From Flavobacteriales bacterium CG18_big_fil_WC_8_21_14_2_50_32_9 (GTDB lineage Bacteria; Bacteroidota; Bacteroidia; Flavobacteriales_E; Vicingaceae), in the NCBI GenBank assembly GCA_002770955.1, contig PCUH01000208.1:625-15617 (forward strand): 14,993 bases of DNA, read 5' to 3'. The position numbers and the translations under genes are program-made. Shown piece by piece: positions 1 through 7,373 of this stretch. The notes under the pieces are model-generated. The model was given only the letters and a program-made list of their open reading frames with translations, made no database searches and was not told where the DNA came from. The first letter of the stretch is position 1; every line of letters begins with the position of its first letter.

Positions 1-1
1 G

Positions 2-121
2 ATTAATTCAGAAAATTATTTTGCTACCATTAGATTTAATGAAAAATTGAATTCAGGATTTTATTTGGTTACCGTAATTTCAGGAAATCAAAAAGTAACT
101 AAAAAATTAGTAGTAAAATAA
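2..121 (+). CDS. C-terminal end of a type IX-secreted protein (sorting domain), 5' truncated
   Basis: The window opens inside a reading frame (frame 2) that ends with TAA at 119-121. The visible 39 residues end in GFYLVTV, a short turn, and KKLVVK immediately before the stop. This is the typical last beta-hairpin of the Bacteroidota type A sorting domain (Por secretion C-terminal domain), which directs proteins through the type IX secretion system to the cell surface or medium. The passenger domain lies upstream of the window, so the function of the whole protein cannot be told. A hairpin terminator follows 21 bases after the stop codon. The sorting-domain call rests on pattern recognition of the tail only. 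Confidence 0.75.
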   Translation: MNSENYFATIRFNEKLNSGFYLVTVISGNQKVTKKLVVK

Positions 122-142
122 TTTTTTAAAAGAACATTAATT

Positions 143-174
143 AAGTCCCACATCTATTTTTTAGTGTGGGACTT
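143..174. terminator. Shared (bidirectional) hairpin terminator
   Basis: A perfect 10-bp inverted repeat, AAGTCCCACA at 143-152 and TGTGGGACTT at 165-174, is separated by a 12-base loop. On the + strand it is followed by a T-rich run (173-180), as expected for an intrinsic terminator of the secreted-protein gene ending at 121. The convergent DUF423 gene has its stop codon (161-163, minus strand) in the loop, and its last codons form the right arm, so the same hairpin may end both transcripts. The T-tract on the minus side is weaker. Confidence 0.75.
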
Positions 175-559
175 TTATTTTAAAACTACCCAACAAAATA
201 AACAACCATCCAACTATAATTAATCCTCCTCCAATTGGCGTAATTGGAGCTACATATTTCAAAAATTCAATACCCAATATATTTTTTATTGTAAGCAAAT
301 AAATTGATCCCGAAAACAAAAGAACACCCCAAAATATAAATTGTGCCGCTCTATTAAAAAAAACATGATTTACTTTTAAGCTAATAATAAATAAAAGTAT
401 CAAAACTAATGCATGATACATTTGATAACGCACTCCAGTTTCAAATGAAATTAGTTGCTCGGGTGTTAATACCTCTTTTAAAGCGTGGGCTCCAAATGCT
501 CCAAGAACTACGGCTAATCCGCCTAAGATAGAGCCTTTTATTAGCATAGATTTTTTCAT
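161..559 (-). CDS. DUF423 family small integral membrane protein (YgdD-like)
   Basis: A 132-residue hydrophobic protein with about four transmembrane helices. DUF423 hallmarks are visible: a glycine-rich first helix with GAFGAHAL (about residues 20-27), the TGVRYQMYHALVLI segment after the first loop, the LLFSGSIYLL helix, and ITPIGGGLIIVGW in the last helix. Length agrees with the family (about 120-135 residues). The biochemical role of DUF423 proteins is not established, so only an inner-membrane location can be inferred. The ATG at 559 is followed by KKSM before the first helix. The gene converges on the preceding secreted-protein gene and shares its terminator hairpin. It is divergent from the saccharopine dehydrogenase gene across about 100 bp. 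Confidence 0.85.
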   Translation of the reverse strand: MKKSMLIKGSILGGLAVVLGAFGAHALKEVLTPEQLISFETGVRYQMYHALVLILLFIISLKVNHVFFNRAAQFIFWGVLLFSGSIYLLTIKNILGIEFLKYVAPITPIGGGLIIVGWLFILLGSFKIKVPH

Positions 560-660
560 TATATATATTAAAGTTTATTGTTAGTAAAATTCCCCATTTT
601 TATGGAGATTTGTTTTAAATTTTTATCGAATTTCGATGTAAATTGTTATAAAAAAATATC

Positions 661-2007
661 ATGCGTAAAATTCTTATCATAGGAGCAGGAAGATCAACAT
701 CATCAATGGTTCAATACCTGTTATTCAATGCTGAAAAAGAAAATTGGTTTGTAACTATTGCTGATCAATCAAAAGAATTGGCAATGAAATTGGCTAATAA
801 TCATGGAAATGCTAAAGCAATTGCTTTTGATGTGAATAATGATGAAGAGCGTTTTAGACTAATTGATGAATCAGATATAGTAATTTCAATGCTTCCTGCA
901 CATATGCATATTTCTGTTGCAAGAAATTGTGTTAGTTTAAAAAAACACATGGTCACGGCTTCTTATATTTCTAAAGAAATGAAAGCTTTAAATGAAGAAG
1001 CAAAACAAGCTGGTGTAATTTTAATGAATGAAATAGGTGTTGACCCTGGAATAGATCATCTTTCTGCCATGCGATTAATTGATAAAATAAAAGAAGATGG
1101 AGGAAGATTGGAGGCTTTTGAAACTTTTACAGGAGGTTTAATTGCTCCAGAAAGTGATAATAACCCTTGGAATTATAAATTTACTTGGAATCCTAGAAAT
1201 GTTGTGTTGGCGGGACAAGGAACTGTAAAATTTATTCAAAATAATAAGTACAAATATATTCCCTACCATCAATTGTTTAGAAGAACAGAAATAATAGATG
1301 TTGAAGAATATGGTAAATTGGAAGGCTATGCCAACAGAGACTCTCTTCAATATAGAGAAATTTATGGATTAAAGGATATCCCAACAATGTATAGAGGAAC
1401 ATTAAGAAAACTAGGTTTTTGCAGAGCTTGGGATATTTTTGTACAATTAGGAGCAACTGACGACACTTATATTATTGAAGGCTCTGAAAATATGACTAAT
1501 AGAGATTTTATCAATTCATTTTTAGCTTATAACGAAACCGATTCTGTTGAACTAAAATTTAAACATTACCTTAATATACGCCAAGATGATGTAGATTTAT
1601 TTGAGAAATTTATTTGGTTGGGAATTTTTGACCAAACGATAATAGGATTAAAGCAAGCAACACCAGCCCAAATTTTACAACATATTTTAGAACAAAAACT
1701 TTCGTTAGATGAAGGAGACAAAGATATGATTGTGATGTGGCATCGGTTTTTATTTGAAAAAGATGGTGAGTATAAAGAAATTCATTCGTCCATGGTAGTT
1801 ATTGGAGATGATCAAACCTATACAGCAATGGCAAAAACAGTGGGTTTACCAGTTGCCATAGCAACAAAAATGATTTTAAATAAAGTGATTGTTACACCCG
1901 GAGTTCATGTTCCTATTCTTAAAGAAATTTACAATCCCATACTGAATGAGCTTGAAAATTATGGCATTCATTTTAAGGAAAAGGAAGTAACACCCCGATT
2001 TTATTAA
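661..2007 (+). CDS. Saccharopine dehydrogenase, L-glutamate-forming (Lys9-type)
   Basis: A 448-residue cytosolic oxidoreductase. The N-terminal Rossmann fold begins with ILIIGAGRSTSSM (glycines at 8 and 10). Residues 122-133, MNEIGVDPGIDH, and 156-178 (TGGLIAPESDNNPWNYKF...) are the signature substrate-domain segments of Lys9-type saccharopine dehydrogenases. The C-terminal region with MAKTVGLPVAIATKMIL returns to the family pattern, and the length is that of yeast Lys9. Known chemistry of the family: saccharopine + NAD(P)+ + water gives glutamate + alpha-aminoadipate semialdehyde (or the reverse), in lysine catabolism or the aminoadipate route. In Bacteroidota a catabolic role is more likely. 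The ATG start gives the complete Rossmann strand. No partner gene, such as the lysine-ketoglutarate-reductase half or an aminoadipate semialdehyde dehydrogenase, is in this window. Confidence 0.9.
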   Translation: MRKILIIGAGRSTSSMVQYLLFNAEKENWFVTIADQSKELAMKLANNHGNAKAIAFDVNNDEERFRLIDESDIVISMLPAHMHISVARNCVSLKKHMVTASYISKEMKALNEEAKQAGVILMNEIGVDPGIDHLSAMRLIDKIKEDGGRLEAFETFTGGLIAPESDNNPWNYKFTWNPRNVVLAGQGTVKFIQNNKYKYIPYHQLFRRTEIIDVEEYGKLEGYANRDSLQYREIYGLKDIPTMYRGTLRKLGFCRAWDIFVQLGATDDTYIIEGSENMTNRDFINSFLAYNETDSVELKFKHYLNIRQDDVDLFEKFIWLGIFDQTIIGLKQATPAQILQHILEQKLSLDEGDKDMIVMWHRFLFEKDGEYKEIHSSMVVIGDDQTYTAMAKTVGLPVAIATKMILNKVIVTPGVHVPILKEIYNPILNELENYGIHFKEKEVTPRFY

Positions 2008-2038
2008 GGCTTTAGGGGTTAGTAATTAGGCATTGACG

Positions 2039-2083
2039 AACTATTACCGAATAACTTATAAATTTTAACTATTAACGAATAAC
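2039..2083. repeat. Direct repeat pair upstream of mqnB
   Basis: AACTATTACCGAATAAC (2039-2055) recurs as AACTATTAACGAATAAC (2067-2083): 16 of 17 bases are identical with a 28-base period, ending 6 bases before the mqnB start codon. It could be a regulator site, a local duplication or chance in AT-rich DNA. Confidence 0.45.
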
Positions 2084-2089
2084 CATTTT

Positions 2090-2770
2090 ATGAACATACT
2101 AATTGTATCAGCTACTTATCTCGAAATAGAGCCTTTGTTGACTCATTTTAGTTTTATTCATCAACCCAATCAAAAACTAAGGCAATATCATTTTAAAAAC
2201 CATGAAATTGATGTCTTAATTCCTGGTGTTGGAATGACTTTTACTGCTTATTGGTTAGGAAAAACACTTACTCAAAAGCGTTACGATTATGCGTTGAATT
2301 TAGGAATAGCTGGTTCTTTCACAGATGAGTTAAGCATTGGTGAAGTTGTTCATATTGTTTCTGACAGAATTTCTGAACTAGGAGCAGAAGATGGCGAAAA
2401 ATTTCTCTCTTTAATTGATATGGATTTATTAGAAGATGAAGATTTTACACTCCAAAATGGAGAAATGATGAATACTATCCCTATTAAAAATGACAGTATA
2501 AATAAGCTTAAGAAAGTTAGAGGAATAACAGTAAACACTACACATGGAGAAGATAATTCGATTAAAAAAGCAATGAAACTTTTTCATCCTGATGTAGAAA
2601 GCATGGAAGGAGCAGCTTTTTTATATGCTTGCTTGCTAGAAGGGATTTCTTGTGTACAAATTAGAGCTATTTCCAATAAAATAGAAAAAAGAAAAAGAGA
2701 AAATTGGAACATTAAATTAGCTATAAAAAATCTTACAAAAACCTCTTTAGAAATTCTGCAAACTTTATAA
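2090..2770 (+). CDS. mqnB: Futalosine hydrolase MqnB
   Basis: A 226-residue member of the nucleoside phosphorylase/hydrolase superfamily. Visible motifs are the N-terminal strand MNILIVSATYLEIEPL, GVGMT at 46-50, NLGIAGSF at 70-77, VESMEGAA at 169-176 (the ribose/base-binding segment with the catalytic glutamates), RAISN at 192-196 and RENWNI at 203-208. The RAISN plus RENWNI combination separates MqnB from MTA/SAH nucleosidases. Family role: hydrolysis of futalosine to hypoxanthine and dehypoxanthine futalosine in the futalosine route to menaquinone, the respiratory quinone. No other mqn gene is in the window, so the pathway must be scattered. The gene starts 82 bases after the saccharopine dehydrogenase stop. 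Its stop codon overlaps the end of the convergent pcm gene by 6 bp. Confidence 0.92.
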   Translation: MNILIVSATYLEIEPLLTHFSFIHQPNQKLRQYHFKNHEIDVLIPGVGMTFTAYWLGKTLTQKRYDYALNLGIAGSFTDELSIGEVVHIVSDRISELGAEDGEKFLSLIDMDLLEDEDFTLQNGEMMNTIPIKNDSINKLKKVRGITVNTTHGEDNSIKKAMKLFHPDVESMEGAAFLYACLLEGISCVQIRAISNKIEKRKRENWNIKLAIKNLTKTSLEILQTL

Positions 2771-3418
2771 GTCTTTTCCTTTTTCTTTGAGCAAAGGAAC
2801 AAATTTAAAAGAACCTAAATCAGTTGTTTCAAAATTAGTCACATCAATTTTTACTATTTTTTTCATAATTTGATGGTCATCATTATCAACAGGAATAATC
2901 ATAATGCCTCCAATTGCTAATTGATTTAATAAATTTTCAGGAACATAAGGAGCTCCCGCTGTTACAATAATTTTATTAAATGGAGCAAAAGAAGGTAAGC
3001 CTAAATAACCATCTCCATAAAACAACTTTGCATTATAACCCAACTTGGGCAAAAACATCTTAGTTTTATCAAAAAGTGCTTTTTGCCTTTCAATTGAAAA
3101 AACTTTGGCACCTAATTCCAATAAAACAGCAGTTTGATAGCCAGAACCAGTACCAATTTCAAGCACTTTATCACGAGGCTGAATAGCTAAAGTTTGAGTT
3201 TGAAAAGCAACAGTATAAGGTTGCGAAATTGTTTGTCCAGAACCTATTGGAAAAGCAGTGTCTTCATAAGCAAATTGATGAAATGCTGTATCATTAATAA
3301 ACAAATGACGAGGAATAGTTTCAATAGCTTTCAACACTTTTTTATCTGTAATTCCTTTTTCTTCTAATAATTGAACTAATTTTTTTCGTAATCCTTTATG
3401 TCTATATGTATCCATCAT
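2765..3418 (-). CDS. pcm: Protein-L-isoaspartate O-methyltransferase
   Basis: A 217-residue SAM-dependent methyltransferase that repairs age-damaged proteins by methylating isoaspartyl residues. The N-terminal part carries IPRHLF and AYEDTAFPIGSGQTISQP (residues 50-67), the substrate-binding signature of PCMT. The SAM-binding motif VLEIGTGSGYQTAVL is at 85-99. A further conserved segment runs from GDGYLGLP to IIVTAGAP (135-157), and the C-terminal FKFVPLL is usual for the family. Length is typical. The start is MM; either ATG (3418 or 3415) is possible. A -7-like box lies 16 bases upstream. It is convergent with and overlaps mqnB (6 bp), and is divergent from the Gfo/Idh/MocA-like gene across about 150 bp. 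Confidence 0.95.
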   Translation of the reverse strand: MMDTYRHKGLRKKLVQLLEEKGITDKKVLKAIETIPRHLFINDTAFHQFAYEDTAFPIGSGQTISQPYTVAFQTQTLAIQPRDKVLEIGTGSGYQTAVLLELGAKVFSIERQKALFDKTKMFLPKLGYNAKLFYGDGYLGLPSFAPFNKIIVTAGAPYVPENLLNQLAIGGIMIIPVDNDDHQIMKKIVKIDVTNFETTDLGSFKFVPLLKEKGKDL

Positions 3419-3434
3419 CTATTATTAATTGCTG

Positions 3435-3442
3435 CAAAGTAA
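3435..3442 (-). promoter_or_regulatory. Putative Bacteroidota -7 box for pcm
   Basis: On the minus strand this reads TTACTTTG followed by CAGC, one mismatch from TAnnTTTG, 16 bases before the pcm start codon. No clear -33 TTG was seen at the right spacing. Confidence 0.35.
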
Positions 3443-3544
3443 GTATTCTTTAAGTGAAGTTTTTTGGAATTCAATGAGTATATTATTAAAATTTGAGTGT
3501 TAATAAGAATTTGTTTTGATAAAACTAAAACAGATTCAATCGTT

Positions 3545-3552
3545 TAAATTTG
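3545..3552 (+). promoter_or_regulatory. Putative Bacteroidota -7 box for the Gfo/Idh/MocA-like gene
   Basis: TAAATTTG is an exact match to TAnnTTTG, 18 bases before the ATG at 3571. TTG-containing sequence lies near 3511-3518, somewhat farther upstream than the usual -33 spacing. An in-frame ATG-TAA (3565-3570) directly precedes the real ATG. Confidence 0.4.
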
Positions 3553-3570
3553 TTTTTTATTTCGATGTAA

Positions 3571-4497
3571 ATGTTAAGAATAGGTTTAATAGGGTCTAGT
3601 TATTTAATTGAAAAGCATATAAAATCGCTTCAAAGCCTTTCCGATTATAAATTCATTTGTTTTTTTGATACACATCAAAAAAAATCAACCAATATTCCAA
3701 AAAATCATCTGCCTCTTAAAGTAAATTCGTTAGAAGAGCTTCTCAACAAAGTAGATGTTGTATATATCCTGAACTTACCCGAACAAACAAGAATAGAATT
3801 AATAGTTAAAAGTCTTAAATCATCTAAACACTTATTAATTGATAAATCAAATATTAAAACTACTGTAGAAGCACGAAAATTATTAGAATTATCAGAAGAA
3901 GCAGGAGTAAAAGTACAAATATCTAATATTTCTTATTTTACACCCTTATTCAAATCAGCCAAAAATTATATATCATGTCCAACATATATAGAAGCAATTA
4001 CACATATACATTATAAAAACAAATCATCTGATGCAATTTTTGATTTATTATGCGATGATATTTGTTTAATAATTAATACTGTTAAATCTAATTTAAAAAG
4101 AATTTCAACTGTTGGAATTGACGTAATTAATTCATCACCCGAGTTAATTCATGTGAAATTAGAGTTTGATAATGGATGTATAGCCAACATTACCATCAAT
4201 ACAATTGCAGAAGACGACAAAAAAACCATACGTTTTTTCGAAAACAACAGCACCATTTTACTTGATTTTTTAGATAATAACATTAGTTTATTGACACATA
4301 ATGAGTCTTCTAATATTACTCAGAATCAAAACATAACCTTACTAAAAACAAGTGAAGTGGAGCAAGAATTTTCAGAATTATACCTTGGAGTTATGCAACA
4401 AAAACAAATTGCTATAGATTTACACACCATGTATAAAATTCTTGATGTTACATTTAAAATATCAGAAAAGCTAAAAATAAATTTCTCTTTAACCTAA
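3571..4497 (+). CDS. Degenerate Gfo/Idh/MocA-fold protein, probable pseudo-oxidoreductase
   Basis: A 308-residue protein with the two-domain layout of Gfo/Idh/MocA oxidoreductases: an N-terminal Rossmann-like domain (1-120) and a C-terminal alpha/beta domain (120-308), where LEFDNGCIANITINTI (about 197-212) matches the family's open sheet. The functional motifs are altered. The dinucleotide loop, normally GxGxxG, reads GSSYLI (8-13). The usual EKP reads DKS (91-93), keeping only the lysine. The usual DxxxHDID reads DLLCDDIC (158-165), so the catalytic histidine is aspartate 162 and the last aspartate is Cys165. The frame is intact, so it is not a decayed pseudogene. I infer a non-catalytic or changed role, perhaps sugar-nucleotide binding or a structural partner for the downstream glycan genes. 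The alternative is an active enzyme with unusual residues. The fold is quite sure; the function is unknown. Confidence 0.75.
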   Translation: MLRIGLIGSSYLIEKHIKSLQSLSDYKFICFFDTHQKKSTNIPKNHLPLKVNSLEELLNKVDVVYILNLPEQTRIELIVKSLKSSKHLLIDKSNIKTTVEARKLLELSEEAGVKVQISNISYFTPLFKSAKNYISCPTYIEAITHIHYKNKSSDAIFDLLCDDICLIINTVKSNLKRISTVGIDVINSSPELIHVKLEFDNGCIANITINTIAEDDKKTIRFFENNSTILLDFLDNNISLLTHNESSNITQNQNITLLKTSEVEQEFSELYLGVMQQKQIAIDLHTMYKILDVTFKISEKLKINFSLT

Positions 4498-4503
4498 GAA
4501 TAA

Positions 4504-4511
4504 TACTTTTG
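4504..4511 (+). promoter_or_regulatory. Putative Bacteroidota -7 box for the lipoprotein gene
   Basis: TACTTTTG matches TAnnTTTG exactly. It lies 7 bases after the Gfo/Idh/MocA-like stop codon and 43 bases before the lipoprotein start, so the lipoprotein and the downstream sugar transferase may have their own promoter. Confidence 0.45.
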
Positions 4512-4554
4512 TGCAATAATTACATTAAGTAACCGTTAAGAGATTATTTCCAAC

Positions 4555-5436
4555 TTGCAAAAACATTATAAAAATACTTTACTTATTAATATTCAATACT
4601 ATAGTTTTTTCTTTATAGTGTTAGTTGTTTTTTCTTGCTCAAAAGATAAATTTGAAGCAAAAATTCCATCCTACATTTCAATTGATAAATTTACCTTGTC
4701 AACAAACTTTGCAACACAAGGCTCCAATTCCGAAAACATTACTGATGCGTGGGTGTTTATTAACGATAATTTAATTGGAACTTATGAACTTCCTGCTCGT
4801 TTTCCGGTAATCAAAGAAGGCCTTTTTACAATAAAAATTTATGCCGGTATTAAAGAAAATGGTGTAAGCCAACTTAGAAGAAGATATTTGTTATATTCAC
4901 CCCATGTAGAGCAAATTAATCTTGTTGCAGGAAAAGAAATAACAATAACCCCATCAATATCATACAACCCCGATGCAAAATTTGCTTGGTTAGAAGATTT
5001 TGAAGGAGCATCCACCTCATTTTCATATCATGCAAATAGCGATACAATAATAAACAAAACGAACACAGGAGTTTTTGAAGGAAATTATTCTGGCAAAGTA
5101 TATATGTTACCAACCATGGTTTTTTTTGAAGCTCAGTCACCTGTTTTTAAAAATGTTTCTTCCAACGGAACCCCTGTTTATCTTGAACTTAACTTTAAAA
5201 CAAATGAATATGTTTTAGTAGGTTTATTAACTGATGACGATAAAATTGGTTTGGTTAGCCTTGTACCAACAGGCACTTGGAAGAAAATTTATATAAACCT
5301 TACCACTGCCATAAATTCTAAACCAACAAACTCTAATTTTAAAGTTTTTTTTGGACTGCAATCAACTGGGCTATCTCCTTTTATTAATCAAAATCCCCAA
5401 ATATATATTGACAATCTCAAGGTTGTTCATTATTAA
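4555..5436 (+). CDS. Lipoprotein with PEGA-like and C-terminal jelly-roll-like regions
   Basis: A 293-residue protein starting at TTG (4555); no ATG lies between the upstream in-frame stop (4537) and the signal peptide. Residues 1-27 form a lipoprotein signal ending VVFS with the lipidated Cys28, followed by SKDK. Residues about 63-98 (DAWVFINDNLIGTYELPARF...) resemble a PEGA-type beta repeat. Residues about 145-293 begin WLEDFEGA and end QIYIDNLKVVHY, the pattern of a carbohydrate-binding-like jelly roll whose last strand carries IDN. The protein is probably anchored in the outer membrane, perhaps surface exposed. It lies between the Gfo/Idh/MocA-like gene and an initiating sugar transferase, suggesting a link to surface polysaccharide. 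The domain calls are shape-based, and no specific family was recognised. Confidence 0.7.
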   Translation: MQKHYKNTLLINIQYYSFFFIVLVVFSCSKDKFEAKIPSYISIDKFTLSTNFATQGSNSENITDAWVFINDNLIGTYELPARFPVIKEGLFTIKIYAGIKENGVSQLRRRYLLYSPHVEQINLVAGKEITITPSISYNPDAKFAWLEDFEGASTSFSYHANSDTIINKTNTGVFEGNYSGKVYMLPTMVFFEAQSPVFKNVSSNGTPVYLELNFKTNEYVLVGLLTDDDKIGLVSLVPTGTWKKIYINLTTAINSKPTNSNFKVFFGLQSTGLSPFINQNPQIYIDNLKVVHY

Positions 5437-5512
5437 TGAATCAAATTATTGAAATTTTAGGTGTTATAGTAATGTGTTGCAAAAAATCCAATTATAGAAT
5501 AGAATTAAGTAG

Positions 5513-6928
5513 ATGAATAAAAAATTACAAATTTTCAGGTATGTTTTTTTGGATATTTTTGCAGCAATTCTTGCTTGGACATTATTTTTTATTTTCAGAA
5601 AAAAATTTATAGAACCAATTAAATTTGGGCATGAAATACCTTTAACTTTCGATGATAACTTTTACTACGCTCTAATTTTTATCCCACTCTATTGGATACT
5701 TCTTTACTATATTATTGGAACGTACAATAATATTTACCGAAAATCAAGACTAAAAGAATTTGGACAAACGCTTTTAATCTCTATAATTGGAACAATAGTT
5801 TTGTTTTTTGTCCTTCTTTTAGATGACGAAGTACTTTCTTATAAAGAATATTATAAGTTATATACATCATTATTAGGACTTCATTTTTTATCAACAGCTG
5901 TAGCTAGATTTATTCTTACCACCTACACCGGACTTCAAATAAAAAACAGGAAGATTGGTTTTAACACACTTATAATTGGTTCAGACAAACACGCTATTGA
6001 TTTATATAAAGAATTAGAAAATCAACGATATTCTTCTGGAAATAAAATTATTGGATTTACTCATATTTCAAAAAATGAAAGCTATCCCTTAAGTAATTTC
6101 CTTCCTCACTTTGGCAATTGTGTTGATATTAAAGAAGTAATTTTTAATAATAAAATTGAAGAGGTTATTATTGCCCCCGAACCCCAAGAACATCCTAAAT
6201 TAGTTTCCATAATAAATGAATTAGAAGCAACACCTGTAATTATAAAAATAATTCCAGACATGTATGCAATAGTTTCAGGATCAGTAAAAATGAGTGCTAT
6301 TTTTGGAACACCATTAATTGTTATTGAAAACGAAATTATGCCTGCTTGGCAGCGTTCTGTAAAAAGAATGATAGATGTATTTGTGTCCGCAATGGTGTTG
6401 ATTTTATGTTCACCTCTTTATCTTACAACAGCAATTATTGTTGTTGCAACCACAAAAGGAGGTGCTTTTTTTGCGCAAGAACGAATTGGTTTACATGGAA
6501 AACCCTTTACGATTTATAAGTTTCGTTCTATGGTGCAAGATGCTGAAAAAAACGGTCCTGCTCTTTCTAGTGGGTATGATGCTAGAATAACCAACTTTGG
6601 TAAGTTTATGCGCAAGGTTCGGTTGGATGAAATACCGCAATTTTTTAACGTACTCATTGGTGATATGAGCCTAGTAGGTCCTCGTCCCGAACGACAATTT
6701 TTTATTGACCAAATCATCGAAAAAGCCCCACACTTTAATCATTTATTAAAAGTTAGACCAGGAATTACCTCTTGGGGGCAAGTAAAATATGGCTATGCCG
6801 AAAATGTAGAACAAATGATTGAACGCTTAAAATTTGATATACTTTATATCGAAAATATGTCGTTGCTGGTAGATTTTAAAATTCTTATTTATACCGTTTT
6901 AATTGTAATTAAAGGAAGTGGAAAATAA
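5513..6928 (+). CDS. Polyprenyl glycosylphosphotransferase (initiating sugar transferase)
   Basis: A 471-residue inner-membrane enzyme of the WbaP/long-chain polyprenyl-phosphate hexose-1-phosphate transferase type. Four N-terminal transmembrane segments (about 8-28, 50-70, 86-104, 117-137) precede a Rossmann-like CoA-binding-type domain (about 150-275). The re-entrant hydrophobic segment (286-312) follows, then the bacterial sugar transferase domain: QERIG at 322-326, KFRSM at 336-340, the catalytic Asp-Glu pair at 372-373 (RLDEIPQ), GPRPE at 389-393 and RPGITSWGQVKYGY (415-428). Family reaction: transfer of a sugar-1-phosphate from a UDP-sugar to undecaprenyl phosphate, the first step in exopolysaccharide, capsule or glycan assembly. 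All key residues are present. It is flanked by two lipoprotein genes, and no further glycosyltransferase, flippase or polymerase is in view, so the glycan it starts is unknown. Confidence 0.93.
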   Translation: MNKKLQIFRYVFLDIFAAILAWTLFFIFRKKFIEPIKFGHEIPLTFDDNFYYALIFIPLYWILLYYIIGTYNNIYRKSRLKEFGQTLLISIIGTIVLFFVLLLDDEVLSYKEYYKLYTSLLGLHFLSTAVARFILTTYTGLQIKNRKIGFNTLIIGSDKHAIDLYKELENQRYSSGNKIIGFTHISKNESYPLSNFLPHFGNCVDIKEVIFNNKIEEVIIAPEPQEHPKLVSIINELEATPVIIKIIPDMYAIVSGSVKMSAIFGTPLIVIENEIMPAWQRSVKRMIDVFVSAMVLILCSPLYLTTAIIVVATTKGGAFFAQERIGLHGKPFTIYKFRSMVQDAEKNGPALSSGYDARITNFGKFMRKVRLDEIPQFFNVLIGDMSLVGPRPERQFFIDQIIEKAPHFNHLLKVRPGITSWGQVKYGYAENVEQMIERLKFDILYIENMSLLVDFKILIYTVLIVIKGSGK

Positions 6929-6935
6929 AAAAAAT

Positions 6936-7373
6936 ATGCTGAAAATTGTCATCGCAACCTTTTTCATTTGGATTTCTTTACTCTCTTGCAAAAAAGAAGT
7001 AGCAACTGCAAACCTACTTACTACTAACTATTGTGAAGTAAAAATTCCGTTAGAAAAAGACGAAACAATCACGTTTTGGGTAGATATTGATATGGAGTAC
7101 GAAAACACACCACTTATCGTTTATAGCTTTAAATTTTTTGAAGGAGATAACTTTCTTTTTGAAGGAGGATTAGATCCATTCAATGCCATACCAAAAAAAG
7201 ACTATAAAATTGAAAAATTGAATAACAAAACCAACATAAGCTTCAAAGGAAAATTGGAAGGTAATTTTAATGCAAAAAAAGATGGAATCTATATCATTAA
7301 AATAAATCTAATCAAAAACAACTCTCCTGAATTTAAACTTCATCGAACACTACTTACTTTTATTAAAGAGTAA
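6936..7373 (+). CDS. Small hypothetical lipoprotein
   Basis: A 145-residue protein from the ATG at 6936. A GTG at 6918 would add six residues and overlap the sugar transferase by 11 bp; I prefer the ATG because it begins the signal peptide directly. MLKIVIATFFIWISLLSC is a lipoprotein signal with the lipobox LLSC and lipidated Cys18, followed by KKE. The remaining 127 residues alternate hydrophobic and polar positions with many Asn, Lys and Glu, and look like a single beta-sandwich domain, but I recognise no family. It starts 7 bases after the sugar transferase stop, so the two genes are almost certainly co-transcribed. An outer-membrane or periplasmic helper in surface glycan assembly is a guess from context only. 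Confidence 0.75.
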   Translation: MLKIVIATFFIWISLLSCKKEVATANLLTTNYCEVKIPLEKDETITFWVDIDMEYENTPLIVYSFKFFEGDNFLFEGGLDPFNAIPKKDYKIEKLNNKTNISFKGKLEGNFNAKKDGIYIIKINLIKNNSPEFKLHRTLLTFIKE

